This document shows, one piece after another, positions 35,116 through 47,918 of a stretch of DNA of 64,000 nucleotides. Each line of letters begins with the position of its first letter. The first letter of the stretch is position 1. Location of the stretch: assembly GCF_008831285.2 (NCBI RefSeq), contig NC_045138.2, positions 7,159,205 to 7,223,204 of the forward strand, written 5' to 3'. The notes below the pieces were generated by a model. That model ran no database searches and was not told the origin of the DNA. It was given only the letters and a program-made list of their open reading frames with translations. This DNA is from Nymphaea colorata (lineage: Eukaryota; Streptophyta; Magnoliopsida; Nymphaeales; Nymphaeaceae). A program made the translations under genes and the position numbers.

Positions 35116-36233
35116 ATGAACATGGAGGATATGAAACAAAAAGAGACTTTGTTCTTTCGTCCTCCCCTTCCAAAAAGAAAATGCATTTTTACAAGTGGTT
35201 GTAAAATATTTTCTACTTAAATTAAAAAAAATTCAATAGCATGCTTTAGTTTTGCAAAATCTTCGAGCAAAATATTTAAGCTTCAAAAAACATTTAGAAG
35301 CTTGCGGCCTTATTTTCTGTAAACCAACAAAAGAAATAAGACACCGGATTATTTGTAAATTTTCTTCAGAAGCATGCTTAGATTTTGTAAATGTCCAAGA
35401 TGATCTCTTTAATCAAAATCGACTTCAAAATCATGTTCTCTACGTGTAAACATGTTATATTTATTAAAAATAATAGGAATATTTGACATTTTTATGTTCA
35501 TCAATATTTTAAACGCCATAAAATATCCTATACATGTCATATCCTAAAGACGCCAAGGTTGACTCTTCATAAAGCAACTCTACATATCAAGACTGAGATC
35601 TAAAGAGCACCCTGCACAGCCGTTTCTAAAAGATCTAAACCGCAGTTCAACTGAATTTACTCGTTTATTCTTAGAGTTGGAAGTAGAACTCGCTCAAAAA
35701 AAAAAAAAAAAAAAGTCGAGCTCCACTAGTTATAAACGAGTCAAGTTCAAGTTTAAATGTATATTTGAAATGTTAACCAAAATTCAAGTTTTAAGACGTC
35801 GACTCATTTAAGCATCGTTATGCATGACTACGTAAATTTGGTTCATCGTAGTTGAATTACTTAAATTAGTTATCTAAATAAACGAGTTGATAAGTTAAAA
35901 AAAAAAAAAAAAAAAAAACCTTGTCAACACAGAGTAGTCCGGTCCAGCTTCAGCTGTTCTATAAAACTCGACTTAAATTCAAGCTGAGGTATTTGTTTAG
36001 TAAAGTTGAGCTCGAGCTAGAACTCGGTTCGTATGCAACCCATTCTGTTACAAGGCAGAAGTCTCATGTCCTCAAGTCAATGCGCAGTCTTTGAAGATTA
36101 TCTGGTGCAGGTGAAATCATGCTCTAGTCAACACGTGCCAGAGGTTGAGAGATCTACCAAATTCAGACGGCCCTAATTCGACGAACGTCTATCGTTCGCT
36201 ATCAACTTGTGATCATGATTCAAACTAAAGGAT

Positions 36234-36485
36234 GGTCAGGTCAGCTTCCAAAACCATGAGTTAGAAAGGGAACAAGAGAAAGAATTCAATCTCGATCGAT
36301 GGATTGATCAAACACAACGCCACTCCCTTTCCTACTCCTCTCTGTTCTCATTTTCTGTTCGAGTTTCCAAATTCACATTCATAAATTTCTATATTGAAAA
36401 GTCATCATGTTCTAGAAACGAGCCAAAGATCCTCAGGAATTAAGCATGTAAAGCAAAACTTTATAGATCTCTCTCTCTATAAATA
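36234..36485 (+). promoter_or_regulatory. DIR2 promoter: conserved motifs and TATA box
   Basis: GGTCAGGTCAGCTTCCAAA at 36234-36252, the palindrome TTCTAGAA at 36410-36417, and TATAAATA at 36478-36485, 61 bp before the ATG. A G-box (CACGTG) lies at about 36130 in a block shared with 62398. Confidence 0.7.
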
Positions 36486-36545
36486 CTACCTGCAGTGCAT
36501 GCCTCCTCATCATCGGCTTTCATGTTTCACAGCAAAGCCAACGCA

Positions 36546-37118
36546 ATGGCGTATTCCCTTCTTCCAAAACGCTCAGCCACTATCTTCCTCTATACCTTCT
36601 TCTTCCTTGTCGCCGTAGCAGTGGATGCCAAACTTGTTCATAGTCAAGGAGTCCTCCACAGGCCACCGAAGGAGAAGATATCCCACCTCCATTTCTACTT
36701 CCACGACATCCTCAGCGGCCGGAATCCGACTGCAGTACCCATTGCCGGAGCGAGGAACCGGACCTCAGCGACGGGGTTTGGTGATGTTATAATGATCGAT
36801 GACCCCTTGACGGAAGGGCCCGAGTTGTCTTCCAAGCTGGTGGGAAGAGCCCAGGGAATCTACGCTTCGGCCGGGCAGCAAGAAGCGAGCTTGCTCATGG
36901 CAGTGAACTACGTGTTCATGGAGGGGAAGTACAACGGCAGCAGCTTGAGCATTTTGGGGAGGAACGCGGTGATGCAGAGAGTAAGGGAGATGCCGGTGGT
37001 GGGTGGTAGCGGTCTGTTCAGGATGGCCCGCGGCTACGCCCTTGCGAGGACTCACTGGTTTAATGCAAACACGGGAGACGCCATTGTGGAGTACAATGTC
37101 TATGTCGTCCATTATTAG
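36546..37118 (+). CDS. DIR: Dirigent protein (DIR2), intact single-exon gene
   Basis: A 190-residue protein. The ATG at 36546 was chosen because it aligns with the starts of all three paralogues; an in-frame ATG at 36522 is possible. Residues 1-28 form a signal peptide (hydrophobic 11-26, likely cleavage after VDA). The dirigent domain follows with HLHFYFHD (47-54), GFGDVIMIDDPLTEGPE (77-93), KLVGRAQG (97-104), LMAVNYVFMEGKYNGSSLSI (117-136), GGSGLFRMARGYALARTHW (153-171) and EYNVYVVHY to the end. N-glycosylation sequons are N71-R-T and N130-G-S. Asp54 and Arg162 sit in motifs conserved in the family. The lack of introns is usual for DIR genes. Expected role: apoplastic control of phenoxy-radical coupling in lignan or lignin-related metabolism. 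Substrate and product handedness cannot be told from sequence. Block A begins upstream and DIR3 is its closest paralogue. Confidence 0.93.
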   Translation: MAYSLLPKRSATIFLYTFFFLVAVAVDAKLVHSQGVLHRPPKEKISHLHFYFHDILSGRNPTAVPIAGARNRTSATGFGDVIMIDDPLTEGPELSSKLVGRAQGIYASAGQQEASLLMAVNYVFMEGKYNGSSLSILGRNAVMQRVREMPVVGGSGLFRMARGYALARTHWFNANTGDAIVEYNVYVVHY

Positions 37119-37195
37119 TTAATCACATGTGCCGCCATGTAATAAGATATCCCAATATTTTCTCTTCTATGTTATTCTTTAATATTATTTGTATG

Positions 37196-37201
37196 AATAA
37201 A
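37196..37201 (+). terminator. Probable polyadenylation signal of DIR2
   Basis: AATAAA 78 bp after the stop codon, within an AT-rich stretch (gtatgaataaaataattaat) that is conserved behind DIR3 at 48336-48355. Confidence 0.55.
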
Positions 37202-37759
37202 ATAATTAATTATTTAGAGATTTTAAGTTACCCTTAACATCCTAATAGAGAGATTTGAAAACAAATTTCGTAACCTATCTTGAACTCCGTCCTTAAGAAA
37301 AAGCAATGCATCTAGGACATCCAAAATGAAGAATAGCATTCCATTCCACTTTTGGTCAGAACTTCAAACGATTTGTTTGACTAGTGACCTTCAGTGTCAT
37401 CAATGAAAATGAAATTCATCCGTCAAACCTTATTCCGTAAGAGTTTGATGAGTCCTCTTCTTTCAGAAAGCACTTAAGAATTGGGATGAGTCGATATCGG
37501 TTGATAATGTGAGAACACTTTTGAATGTCAAGACGGACTTCTAAACCAACCCGAAAAGGGTTTTGAGGTTGGACTAGGTAGGAAGAATGAATTTATGTCT
37601 GGACGTAGCTGGCCAAGGCCACTCAAACTTCAACCTAAAGAAATAGCCAAAAGGTATGTTATTATCGAACCCAAATTTAAAAAGAAAGAACTATGCTATT
37701 GACCGAACAAAGAACCCTAAATCTATGCCCCTTAATGAATCGAACCGCCCTTCACCTTT
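37202..37759. other. DIR2 3' flank
   Basis: No gene is visible. A partial copy of the downstream 201-bp repeat (catcctaatagagagatttga) appears at 37229-37250. Confidence 0.5.
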
Positions 37760-38556
37760 GTTTGATTTTGACGGAAAAATGTTATTTGGTGCATTGTGCA
37801 CAGCCCCTAAAACCATGACATATTGACTTCTAGCCCACTTTTAAAATGATCTTTGCTCAGGTGTCATGCCCAGACACACATTTAAATTATACATAGGTTT
37901 ATGCATATAACCACATTTAAATTACAAAGTAAAACCAAAATTTTTATTTAAACATCCTAATAAAAAGATTTGAAGCAAAAAGGTTACTTGGTGCATTGTG
38001 CATAGCCCCCAATGCATGATATGAGGACTTCTAGCCTACTTTTAAAATGGTCTTCACTCAGGTGTTATGTTCAGCACACATTTGTATTATGTATAGGTCT
38101 GTGTATATAACCACCTTTAAATTACCAAAGTAAAACCAAAATTTTTACTTAAACATTCTAATAGAGAGATTTGAAGGTAAAAGGTTACATGGTGCATTGT
38201 GCACGGCCCTCAATGCATGACATGTGGACCTCTACCCCACTTTTAAAATTGTCATGGCTCGGGTGTCATGCCCAGTCACACATTTGTATTGTTCATAGGT
38301 ATGTGCATAGAACCACCTTTAAATTAAAAAGTGAAACCAAAATATTTACTTAAACATCTTAATAGAGAGATTTAAAGGTAAAAGGTTACTTGGTGCATGG
38401 TGCACAACCCTCAATGCATGACATGTGGACCTCTAGCCTATTTTTAAAATGGTATTGGCTCAGGTGTCATGCTCAGTCATACCTTTGTATTGTGCATAGG
38501 TCTATGCATATAACTACCTTTTAAATTATAGAATTGAAACCAAAATTTTTACTATC
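37760..38556 (+). repeat. 201-bp tandem repeat, four copies
   Basis: The phrase ggtgca.tgtgcacagccc starts copies at 37788, 37990, 38191 and 38392, giving periods of 202, 201 and 201 bp. Each unit also carries cacttttaaaatg and ccaaaatttttact. The paralogous 3' flank of DIR3 (48350-48430) lacks the array, so it expanded after, or was lost since, the DIR2/DIR3 split. Confidence 0.88.
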
Positions 38557-39961
38557 TGTTGAGAAATGAGCTGCCAAAAGAGGCCAATATATTTTTTTGA
38601 AAATTTTTTATAGTAAATTTTTTAAAAAATTTATACACGTCAATTTAAATATTTGAAAATTTGAGAGGGGCCATTACCTTGCCGTCCTTTTTGCTCCACG
38701 AGTAATTTTACCTACCAGTCAATCCGCTGATCACCTATGCCAAACCACATGTAAGAAGGGGAAAAAAAAATCGTAAGGGTTATGTCTCCAATATATCTGG
38801 GATGCTAGCATAATTAATGGTTTAAAATATAGTTTTTAGGGTCTTAGACATTTTGTAAAAACAATATGATTTTGATTTCACATGTATATAATATAGCCCA
38901 CTCAAAACTAAGTTACATGGTCCATGTAGTAAACCACATTGTAAAAATATTAGGGTTGACAACATGATCAATTACCTTAATCGCTATATAATGCAAAACA
39001 CATTAAGTTTGATGTAAAGCATAAGAAACTGAGAATATTGTCTTGAAAAATCGTAGAAGTGCAATATATATCCTACTACTTATATCCCTACATTATAAAG
39101 AATAAATCATTATATTATTGTCTTTGCATTTCTATCGTGAGACCATGTGTCTAGCCAGTTCCATATTTTACCTCAAAACTTATCGTGTGATATTCTGTCA
39201 AACAAAATTAACTGCAAAAAAAGACGAACTTTCTTTAATCCAAAGGTGCAACCTAGGGGTTAAATTAAATGCAAAAATTCTGGCTCTGCCCGATCTCAAT
39301 AAAAAAAAAAAAACCATCTTTTTACGGTGCTTTACAGTGCTAGATCTAAAACATGACATTAAAAATTATGTCTACCTTTGGCAGCTCGTACGCATTTCCC
39401 TTCATTAATAAAATTTTACCTGCAGTAATAAAATAAACTTGCGAACTGTTCTAGATATTGGTAAATTCGTTTAGATGTAGCCAGTCATATATCAAGATCA
39501 TTGGCCAGTAAAATCGAAGAGGCTAACTAATCCAAACTAATGAATTATTTTTTTATCGATAGTATTTTAATCTTTTTATCACACTAATTTCCCAACTTAA
39601 ATTAGTAATAATTAAAGGTTAACTGGTAACATGTTTTTTTTTTCACTATAAAAAATTAAGTCTGTCTTTAATTATCTCAGTTCATTACTAAAATTTCTAA
39701 AATAAATCTACAAGAGAAACAACAGAAAAGGTGCTAAAAGAGATCTACGGACGGCAGCTTTTTGAAGGTGCATTCAAATTACCTAACTCGTTTCAATTTT
39801 CCTTGCTGAATATTATATATTAACTCCGTCCTCTGTCCGCTGCTTGGCAGGATAGAAACACAGACCAAAATTAATTTCCTTATGACTTTTTATTGGGGTC
39901 CGCTGTGACAGTTATTTAAAACATTTATAATTTGATAGATGCTAGCATCATGTTCGGAGGC

Positions 39962-40085
39962 TGAATTAGAAATCTCTTTTTAGGGACGTCAATCTAGATT
40001 TTCTTATTTTTATTGGGGTCGAATTAAAAATCTTTTCTTAGGGAGGTCAAATCTAGATTTTCTTGCTTTTATTAGGGTCGAATAA
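39962..40085 (+). repeat. ~59-bp tandem duplication
   Basis: gaattagaaatctctttttag... and gaattaaaaatcttttcttag... start at 39962 and 40021; each unit ends in a ttattggggtc-like phrase, and a third partial copy follows. Confidence 0.7.
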
Positions 40086-40362
40086 GGAGGAAGCCAGGGT
40101 AGGGCGTGCATGGGCCCTCGCCCTACCTCAAATTTTTTTTTAAATTTATATATAAATTTTAAAAAATTTCATTTGTTATATATACAAATTTTATATTTTG
40201 GCCATATTCAAAATTTATAAACTTTAATTCGACTTTTTTGATGTTGACTGGTTATGCCTCATGTCCAACTATATATTTTTTTAACTTTTAATGAATCAAA
40301 AAAACATTTATAAAGGTTATTTTTTTGTCTTTCCCAAAGTCATGGCCATGGCCCAGCCTTTG

Positions 40363-40557
<195 letters not shown>

Positions 40558-41300
40558 AAACCGCCGTACTTGTTGGAAGCAGGATCGACCGGGCGTACAC
40601 ATTTTCTGTTAATTGGCAAGGTCTGTGTGGGGCCGTTGGGTGTACACATTTTTCAATTGCAAGTCATATTCGTTTACGTCTTGAAGCAGTACATCCATGA
40701 ACTGAACGGCAAGAAATGTTCAATTTTTCATCGTTTTAAGTCGTATTTGCTTCTTCTGCTTGCATCGTAACCATAGCCCCCCAGTCCATTAAGGATGCTT
40801 TTCCACGACCATGAGTATAGAGATTTTGACCTTGAATTCCACATATTCTCAGATCCAAGATCTTTAGTCCGGGCAAACTTTGCCCATAGTAAGATAGAAG
40901 TACGGGCCTATAAAACTAAATAGATTAAGAACCAAGGCAGAACCAATTGGTGCTGGTGTGGGCAGTTGCCCACACTAGTCTCACAAAATTAGTTTAATAT
41001 GTATGTTAATGTTTTGATAGATTTGATTGTTATATATATAAGCGCCCAAAGAAATTAAAGGTATTAAATAAGCGCTCCCACAAAAAAAAAAAATTCTGGC
41101 TCCGCTAGTATTAAGAACTGTTAGATTAAGCCCATCCTGCCAGAATATGAGAGAAGTCTGTGTTTCCACCCTGAGTTTTTTTTTTTTTTTTTTTACCTTG
41201 TCTATTGTCTATTGGTTTAATACAAGTCTCTACATTCTTTTTCCCCACAAATAATAGGAGACATAGATAAGTAATAGGAAGGGAGGACTAGTCCCAGCCA

Positions 41301-42173
41301 AGGATTTGAGCTGCTTTGAAGATGTTTTTCTTTCATCAAAATCGATTTCAAAATCAGGTCCTCTCCATGTAAACATGTTAGATTATTAAAAAGGATCGGA
41401 ATATTTGACATTTTTATATTCTTCAATATTTCAAATGCCATAAAATCTTCTATACATGTCATATTCCAAAGACGACAAGATTGACTCTTCCTAAAGCAAC
41501 TCCAAATATCACGCCGACATAGACCTAAAAACCAACATACACAGTCCTTTATGAATCTTTTAACTGCAGTTTAACTATATGTTATTAAGGCTACACAACG
41601 AGTTAAGCCAATTCAAGCTCGAGTCAAAATCACTCAAAAAAATTTGAGTCCAGGTCCACTTGTTATAAATGAGTCGAGTTCAAGTTTAAATTTACATTTG
41701 AAATGTTAAGCAAGTCAAGTTCCAGTTATAAGATGTTGTATCATTTAAACTCAGTTTGGCTTGACTATGTGAAGCTGGGAGTTCATCATAGTTGAATTAG
41801 TTAAACTAGTTAACCAGCTATACAATTTAACAAATTAAAAAAACAAGACATGTTAATAAAAAAGATTTAAACGACTTAAGCGAGTTGAACTTGAGTTTCA
41901 CGTAGTCAGGTCGAGCTTGAGCTTGTTCTATGAAGCTCGACTTGAACAATCCGAACGCGCTGTTCAGATGGAGGACTCAGCTCGTATGCAGCCATATATG
42001 ACCCAGAAGCAGAAATCTGGTATTCTCAAGTCAATGAGCAAATTACAATCACTGAATCTTCGCTAAAGGATGTGAAGTCTCCGTGCTCTAGTCAACACGC
42101 GCCAGAAGTTGGGAGATCTACGAAATTCAGCCAGTTCGCTATCAATTTGTGATCATGATTCAACCTAAGGGAT
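41301..42173. other. Upstream region of DIR3 (paralogous to DIR2 upstream)
   Basis: Colinear with 35390-36230: the phrases aaaatcgatttcaaaatca, ccataaaatcttctatacat and gctctagtcaacacgcgcc recur. The G-box position seen in the DIR2 copy is CACGCG here. It includes a GAGCTCGA-type repeat near 41600-41960. Confidence 0.7.
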
Positions 42174-42420
42174 GGTTAGGTCAGCCTCCAAAACCAGGCG
42201 TTAGAAAGAGAGCAAGAGAAATAATTCAATCGACATCGATGAATTGATCAGAACACAACCGCCTTTTCCACTCCTCTCTGTTCACATTTTCTGTTCAAAT
42301 TTCCAAATCCCATTCATAAATTTCTTTACTGAAGAGCCATCATGCTCTAGAAATGACATCAAAGATCATGAGGAATTAAGCATGTAGAGCAAAACTATGT
42401 AGACCTCTCCCTCTATAAGT
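42174..42420 (+). promoter_or_regulatory. DIR3 promoter: conserved motifs and TATA box
   Basis: GGTTAGGTCAGCCTCCAAA at 42174-42192; CTCTAGAA at 42345-42352, where the other three copies read TTCTAGAA; and TATAAGT at 42414-42420, slightly weakened from the TATAAATA of the other copies. Confidence 0.65.
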
Positions 42421-42919
42421 ACTACCTGCAATGCATGCCTCCCCATCATCAGTTTTCTGTTTCACAGCAAAGCCGACGCAATGGCGCATTCCCTTCTTCC
42501 AAAATGCTCCGCATGCACCATCTTCCTTTTTAGCTTCTTCTTCCTCGTTGCCGTGGCAGTGGATGCCAAACTGGTTCATAGTCAAGGAGTACTCCACCGC
42601 CCACCGAAGGAGAAGACGTCCCACCTCCACTTCTACTTCCACGACATGGTCAACGGCCAGAATCAGACTGTAGTATGCCTTGCCGGTGCTGGGGACTGGG
42701 CCTCAGCAACGGGGTTTGGCGATGTTGTGATGAACGACGACCCCTTGACAGAAGGGCCTGAGTTGTCTTCCAAACTGGTGGGAAGAGCCCAAGCGCTCTA
42801 TGCTTCGGTCGGGCTGCAGGAAACGAGCTTGCTGATGGCAGTGAACTATGTGTTCAGGGAGGGAAAGTACAATGGCAGCAGCTTGAGCATTCTGGGGAGG
42901 AACACGGCGATGCGGCCGG

Positions 42920-43204
42920 TGATGGCACCTTCGTGTTGCAGCAGCAGCGGAAACAACAGTAGCGTCTCAGCGTGAAGAGGCAGCACCTGTGACAAATAGA
43001 GGAGAAAATTAAAGCTCGTAACTGCAAGTGGGCCCCTTGTAGTTGGCACCTTTATGTTGCAGCAGCAGCGAAAACAGCAGCAACGTCTCAGCATAAAGAG
43101 CATCACCTGTGACAAATAGAGAAGAAAATTAAAGCTTGTAACTGCAAGTGAGCCCCCTTGCAGTTATGAGATGAATGGGTTGGGCTCTTAGCCACTATCT
43201 AACA
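42920..43204 (-). repeat. 3' LTR of the DIR3 retroelement, enlarged by a 121-bp internal duplication
   Basis: 285 bp against 149 bp for the other LTR. The phrase tggcacctt...gcagcagcagcg occurs at 42923 and again at 43044, 121 bp apart, each followed by cacctgtgacaaatagag. So one LTR gained a tandem copy. It ends TG (42920) and CA (43204) on the plus strand. Confidence 0.85.
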
Positions 43205-46200
43205 TCTCCCACTTGGCCATGAGACCGATAGATTGCTTCCACTATGTATGAGTTTTCTTAATCTTTAGTTACAAGGTTTTTCATAATTGGTTTGTCCTTC
43301 GTAACTTGAAATTTTGTTCAAGGTTTGTAGTGAGGTTTTTCTTTCAATGGTTTTCGATCACAACCTTTCAAGTATTTAATATATTTCACATTAGTTACGA
43401 GGTTATCTTCATTCACAAATATTTTTATCGTAACATGTTAAAACTTAGTCTCATGTAGACCATAAGCTTTACATAAAAGTCATCAAGAATTCTCTTGATA
43501 ATAATGCTAGCAATCATGTAAGCATTTGAAATGTACATGTATATTCTCTTCTTGTTCAACAATGAAACCAATCCTAGATACTTTCCAACCACCTAACAAA
43601 AAAGCAAACCAGGATGATCTTAGCCCCCATACGGGCTACATGCTTGGCTAATAAATCATTAGGAATTCTTTTTGCTAAAAAAGTTAGCAATTATATGAAT
43701 ATATCTTTTGTTTCATTCATACATCTGAAAACATTTGACTGCCATAGAACAAGGTCAACTTGGACTTTCTAATGCATACTAATAAGCTAAATTAAAAAGT
43801 TTGTATAAAGTCCAGCACAGAAACTAATATGCTTAGAAAGCAAATGGTATATTTTCATTTTATTGTTTTCTACAATTACTTAACTCGTTTAGCAATAGGT
43901 GTTCCAAAACATTCATTCTAAATTCATGCAATACATAATCATATGACAAAACACATATTTGTTTTGCAAATGGTATGTTCGAGTGTGCTCCCACTTTTCA
44001 AATGTTTACATAATCATTATTTTGATTAACAATACACCTAATCTTTAGTGATCCGTCCCCACAGGTTTTGAAATGCCCGGGGGGTGAAACCAGTGCCTCT
44101 ACCCTTGTATATGCCCTTATCTCGCCTCTTCGGGTCAACTTCGTAGTGAGATGTCCTTTTCATAGATCCTTCGAGCGAGAAAGGTGTTGCACCTTACCAA
44201 AAAAGCAAGGAGCATACTGCGAGTAGGAAGTGGAATTGATACAATGGATTCAGAAGCATCAAACCTCTCTTTTTTCAGAAGAATCGAAACACATCGAAAT
44301 GGTTCCATGAAGTTGGAAGCACTTTTGACGATTTCCTGAGTGTTATGGAAAGGTCAGGACTTTCTGTAAAGGTCATGACTCATTATGGAAAAGTCAGGAT
44401 CCAGAAAAGTATGACCATTTAAAAGAATGAGCAATTAACTCATAGTCTATCATACAAGTACTTTTTATCTTGCATAGTTTTTATCAATATACCCTTTCAT
44501 AGAAAAAATTTCATTTAACTCATCATTCATATAATAACTTTCCTTACCAAATATTTAAATAATAACAAGCAAATAAATTGCTTACTGTTATGTCACATTT
44601 GTCAAGCATTTCATAAAGCTCAACACATAGTTCCACTATCATGCATAGAATAACAATTTAAGTATCGCCATTCAAGTATTTCACAAAATGATCATTGAGA
44701 TCGATAATAAGCTTCAGTCGGTTCATTACCAAACTGATTCTTAGTCGGTTCATTGCTTAACTGTTTATTAACATATCTAATCGGTCAAACTTGATAATCA
44801 AAAGAATCATTATTTTAAAACTTTTAGAATAATTCCATCTCATGTAAAAAAGAAAAAATTATCATACCCTACTTTTATTTGGGTATCCAATACATATGTA
44901 TTTGCAAACATATCATTTCATTTGCAGATATGTATTCAACATGCATTCTGATCTCCAAAGATCTCAATACAGATCAAGTTAGTGTGAATATCATTATATT
45001 CACGAGTGTTATTTTACACCTCATGACAAATATTAAAATCAAAATCATTCTTAAACAAGAACTTAGTAGCATACTAACATAGTTGGATCCACTAATGAAC
45101 AATTAACATAATATCATTGGATCTAATATAAACAAGACATGGATGTTTAACAATATATCTAAATATATTGAAATCTGAATCAAATCTGTTTGCATGATGG
45201 ATCTTTAAGGAATAAATAGATCCAATTCCAAATGCTACATGATGATAAAGATTCAGATTATCTTAACATAGATCCAAACTAGTAATATCCACAATACAAC
45301 TAATATGAATTTAAAACACATGATCCTCATTGAAATATTATACAATATGGTTCAACAACCATATTTAAATCAATGCTAACTCATCTCTCTTTTGAGAAAA
45401 AGAAGTTACCATGTACTAGCACTTTAGTACTATAAAGCTTCAAATAAATGCATTCTTGCTAATACGAATTTTAGTTCAAGAGTGTTATGTTACATCCCTT
45501 GAGCCTATATTAAAAACAAATTTATTTTCTTAAGAAAGAGAAGAAAATGAAGCATTATTCAATAGTTTCCTATAATGATCTTTGAATCTAGAATGACAAC
45601 AAATACTACAGTATGATCAAATCCAAAAGCAAATATGATAACATATATTGGAACCAAAGCAAACAGGATATGATCTTTTTTTTTCACATATCCAAACAAG
45701 TTTTAAATATGAAGCTAAACTTTATGTAATGTGGATTTCATAAATTCAAATATAGAAATTCAGATCATATCAACATAGATCCAAACACAACAATAAAAAA
45801 AGATAATAAATATCTCGTCCCAAAACACAATCTAGCTTTCTTAAGTCAACACCAAAGATTTTTTTTCATTTTTCATATGATGCAAGTCGAAATTCACACC
45901 CGTAGTCATCTTTAATAAGGGCAAATAAAATTTCAAGTACTAGAATATTTAGTACAACAGACCTTCAAATAAGATATTTCATTATGCTTAAGTGTGTTAA
46001 CTGCAGGCAAAAAAGACAAACATGATGATATATTGGATTCAATGTAAGTACATGTATTTGGAGCCAATGATCGAAACAAGTTAGCTTAGATCCAAATCTA
46101 TCATGAACTAAGCATAATGCCATATGTATCTCACCATGTCTAAGAGTCTGAGCAAATCAACATACAATAATATAATCATTCCTTTTAACTATGATAAACA

Positions 46201-47918
46201 TACAATAATGTAATCTTTGTCTCAGGATATTCTTTCATAAGGAGCAAAAGAAATTCTTTTTTTAGCACTTTAGTGCTACTCACTTAAAAATTGTACAACT
46301 TGTAAAATCATTAGATCTAAAAATCAATGCATATCATGATATGTTTAGGTCTAACATAGCCAAGATCTTAATCTTGAACAAAAGGCGTAAACGAGTCAAA
46401 TCAAATCATGGTCCAAAAAGGTTCAATGTTTACCGTGAGATCCAAATTCAACAGCCAAATGAACATATAAAACAAAATTTTGGTCATAACTAATATCAAC
46501 ATAGAGCTAAATTGACAACGAATATCCATAAGGTATGCATTATAGCATATATTTGAACCAATATAAATAAGATATGAATTTTTTAACCAATGTCCAAACA
46601 AATTCAGACCTTCAAGAATTTAAGGTTCAACATATATGGATACACCCTCAACCACATCCAACCATACAATAGGCATGAGTGTGCAACATGTAGAGATTCA
46701 AAAATACAAAGTGGATAATAGTCAGATCCAAAACCAAAAAGCTCATGGCATCCACATCATTACAATCACAGATCTGGATATAATAATACCCACAATATAA
46801 CCAATAATGATTTGAACAAGAAAGCATATTTCACTTCAGATAGTATAAACCTAGATTCAACAAAAACATTCAAATCGCAACTAGAATTTTAGTTAGTAAA
46901 AAGAGATTGACATTCCTTATCAAATTCATTTCATTGTGTTCATTTTTCTTTATATCAACACATCCAAATCCAACACCATTTCGATTCTCTTCAAGTCAAG
47001 GCGCGAGGAAAACCTTGCTACCGGTGAGGGAGACTCCAATGATTCTCACTACTCTGTCCTCCTTCTCGCGGAAGCAACAGGTGCAGTGGCTCAAACTCTC
47101 AACGAGGTGCAAGAAGCTCTAAGGAGGAAGACGGTAGCCGAGGCGAGAGGCAAGTGAGTGCTCACGCCTGCTAAACTTCATTTGCTAGACCCAAAAAAAT
47201 AGACGGCTGAACAATAGGTGCTCTCAAATCCTCTGAACAGGGGCTTGGGTCGTGTCAGAAAAAAAAAAAAGGAGCACCGGTTGGGTTTCCCTTGGCTGTG
47301 ATGGACAAGACAAAAAACAAAAAAAAAATGACGAGAGAGACGGCCAACAACTGAAGCAACTATCAAATACTTTCTGCTATGGTTTTGGGTCTCTGCTAGA
47401 AGAGAAGACCGAACAGAGCAGCCGCGGGTTTTCGGTTGTTCCAGAGTGTCTGGTTTAAAGAAGAAGAAAAAAAATTTACCAGAGGCTTCAAATCGCAGGT
47501 TACAACAAAAAGGTAATCGTGTCTCTCTTGTCTAGCGCATATGCCCTTTCAGATTTTTATTGTTCTCAGTGTTTTTCCTTTCCGAGACTGACATCAGGAT
47601 CGTTGACAGGGGTCTAGAGATCAATTCCATTTTATGTTTCTCTCAACCTCAGAGATACATAACACAGAGCACAGCATTATATATCAAATCCAAAAAAAAG
47701 GAACGCTTTTCTATTCTGTCTAGCATGGTTCGATGCAAACTGTCTAGTATGTTTCATGTAAACTTTCTAGCATGCTTCATGTAAACAGTCTAGGCATGCT
47801 TCATATTCAGAGATACATATTTGAACTGCATGATAAGAAAGACGATGTTCGTATGTGCACACGTAGCGTTCATCATAGGCAACACAGAGGTATGCTTTTA
47901 CTTGCTTGAATTCAACAA

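Larger units (their letters stand above)
27110..36231 (+). repeat. Segmental duplication block A (paralogous to 55505-62498)
   Basis: Colinear similarity to block B extends from ttcaaaaaaacttctacctccgc (27168) through DIR1 to 30946, and after the PIF/Harbinger insertion from 33258 through about 36231. Both blocks share the degenerate repeat at their start, the TA/GA microsatellites, the DIR gene, an old hAT-like repeat and a DIR promoter region. The shared content predates the duplication; the 30947-33257 insertion postdates it. Confidence 0.8.
33261..36233. other. Spacer between DIR1 and DIR2 (continuation of block A)
   Basis: No gene. It contains microsatellites (TA at 34231-34264 and 34341-34364), a GAGCTCGA-rich repeat (34560-35115), and the distal DIR2 upstream region (35130-36231), which recurs at 41330-42170 and 61380-62498. 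Poly-A runs lie at 35697-35714 and 35899-35919. Confidence 0.7.

Noticed and set aside
36495-36545. Longer N-terminus for DIR2 starting at 36495
   Set aside because: The codon at 36495 is GTG, and the extension lies only 10 bp after the TATA box and is not conserved. The ATG at 36546 aligns with all paralogues.
37760-38556. CRISPR-like direct repeats
   Set aside because: The 201-bp units repeat along their whole length with no unique spacers, and the window is plant DNA.
42915-42922. An 8-bp target duplication GCCGGTGA, suggesting a hAT insertion in DIR3
   Set aside because: The LTR proper starts with TGATGGCACC at 42920, matching tgatagcacc at 47936, so the true duplication is 5 bp (GCCGG), as for LTR elements. 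The extra match is chance between the LTR start and the gene.
43215-47918. Possible genes inside the retroelement that splits DIR3 (short frames at 44879, 46401, 46907, 47178, 47560)
   Set aside because: All are short, AT-rich, on either strand without order, and lack retroelement or host motifs.
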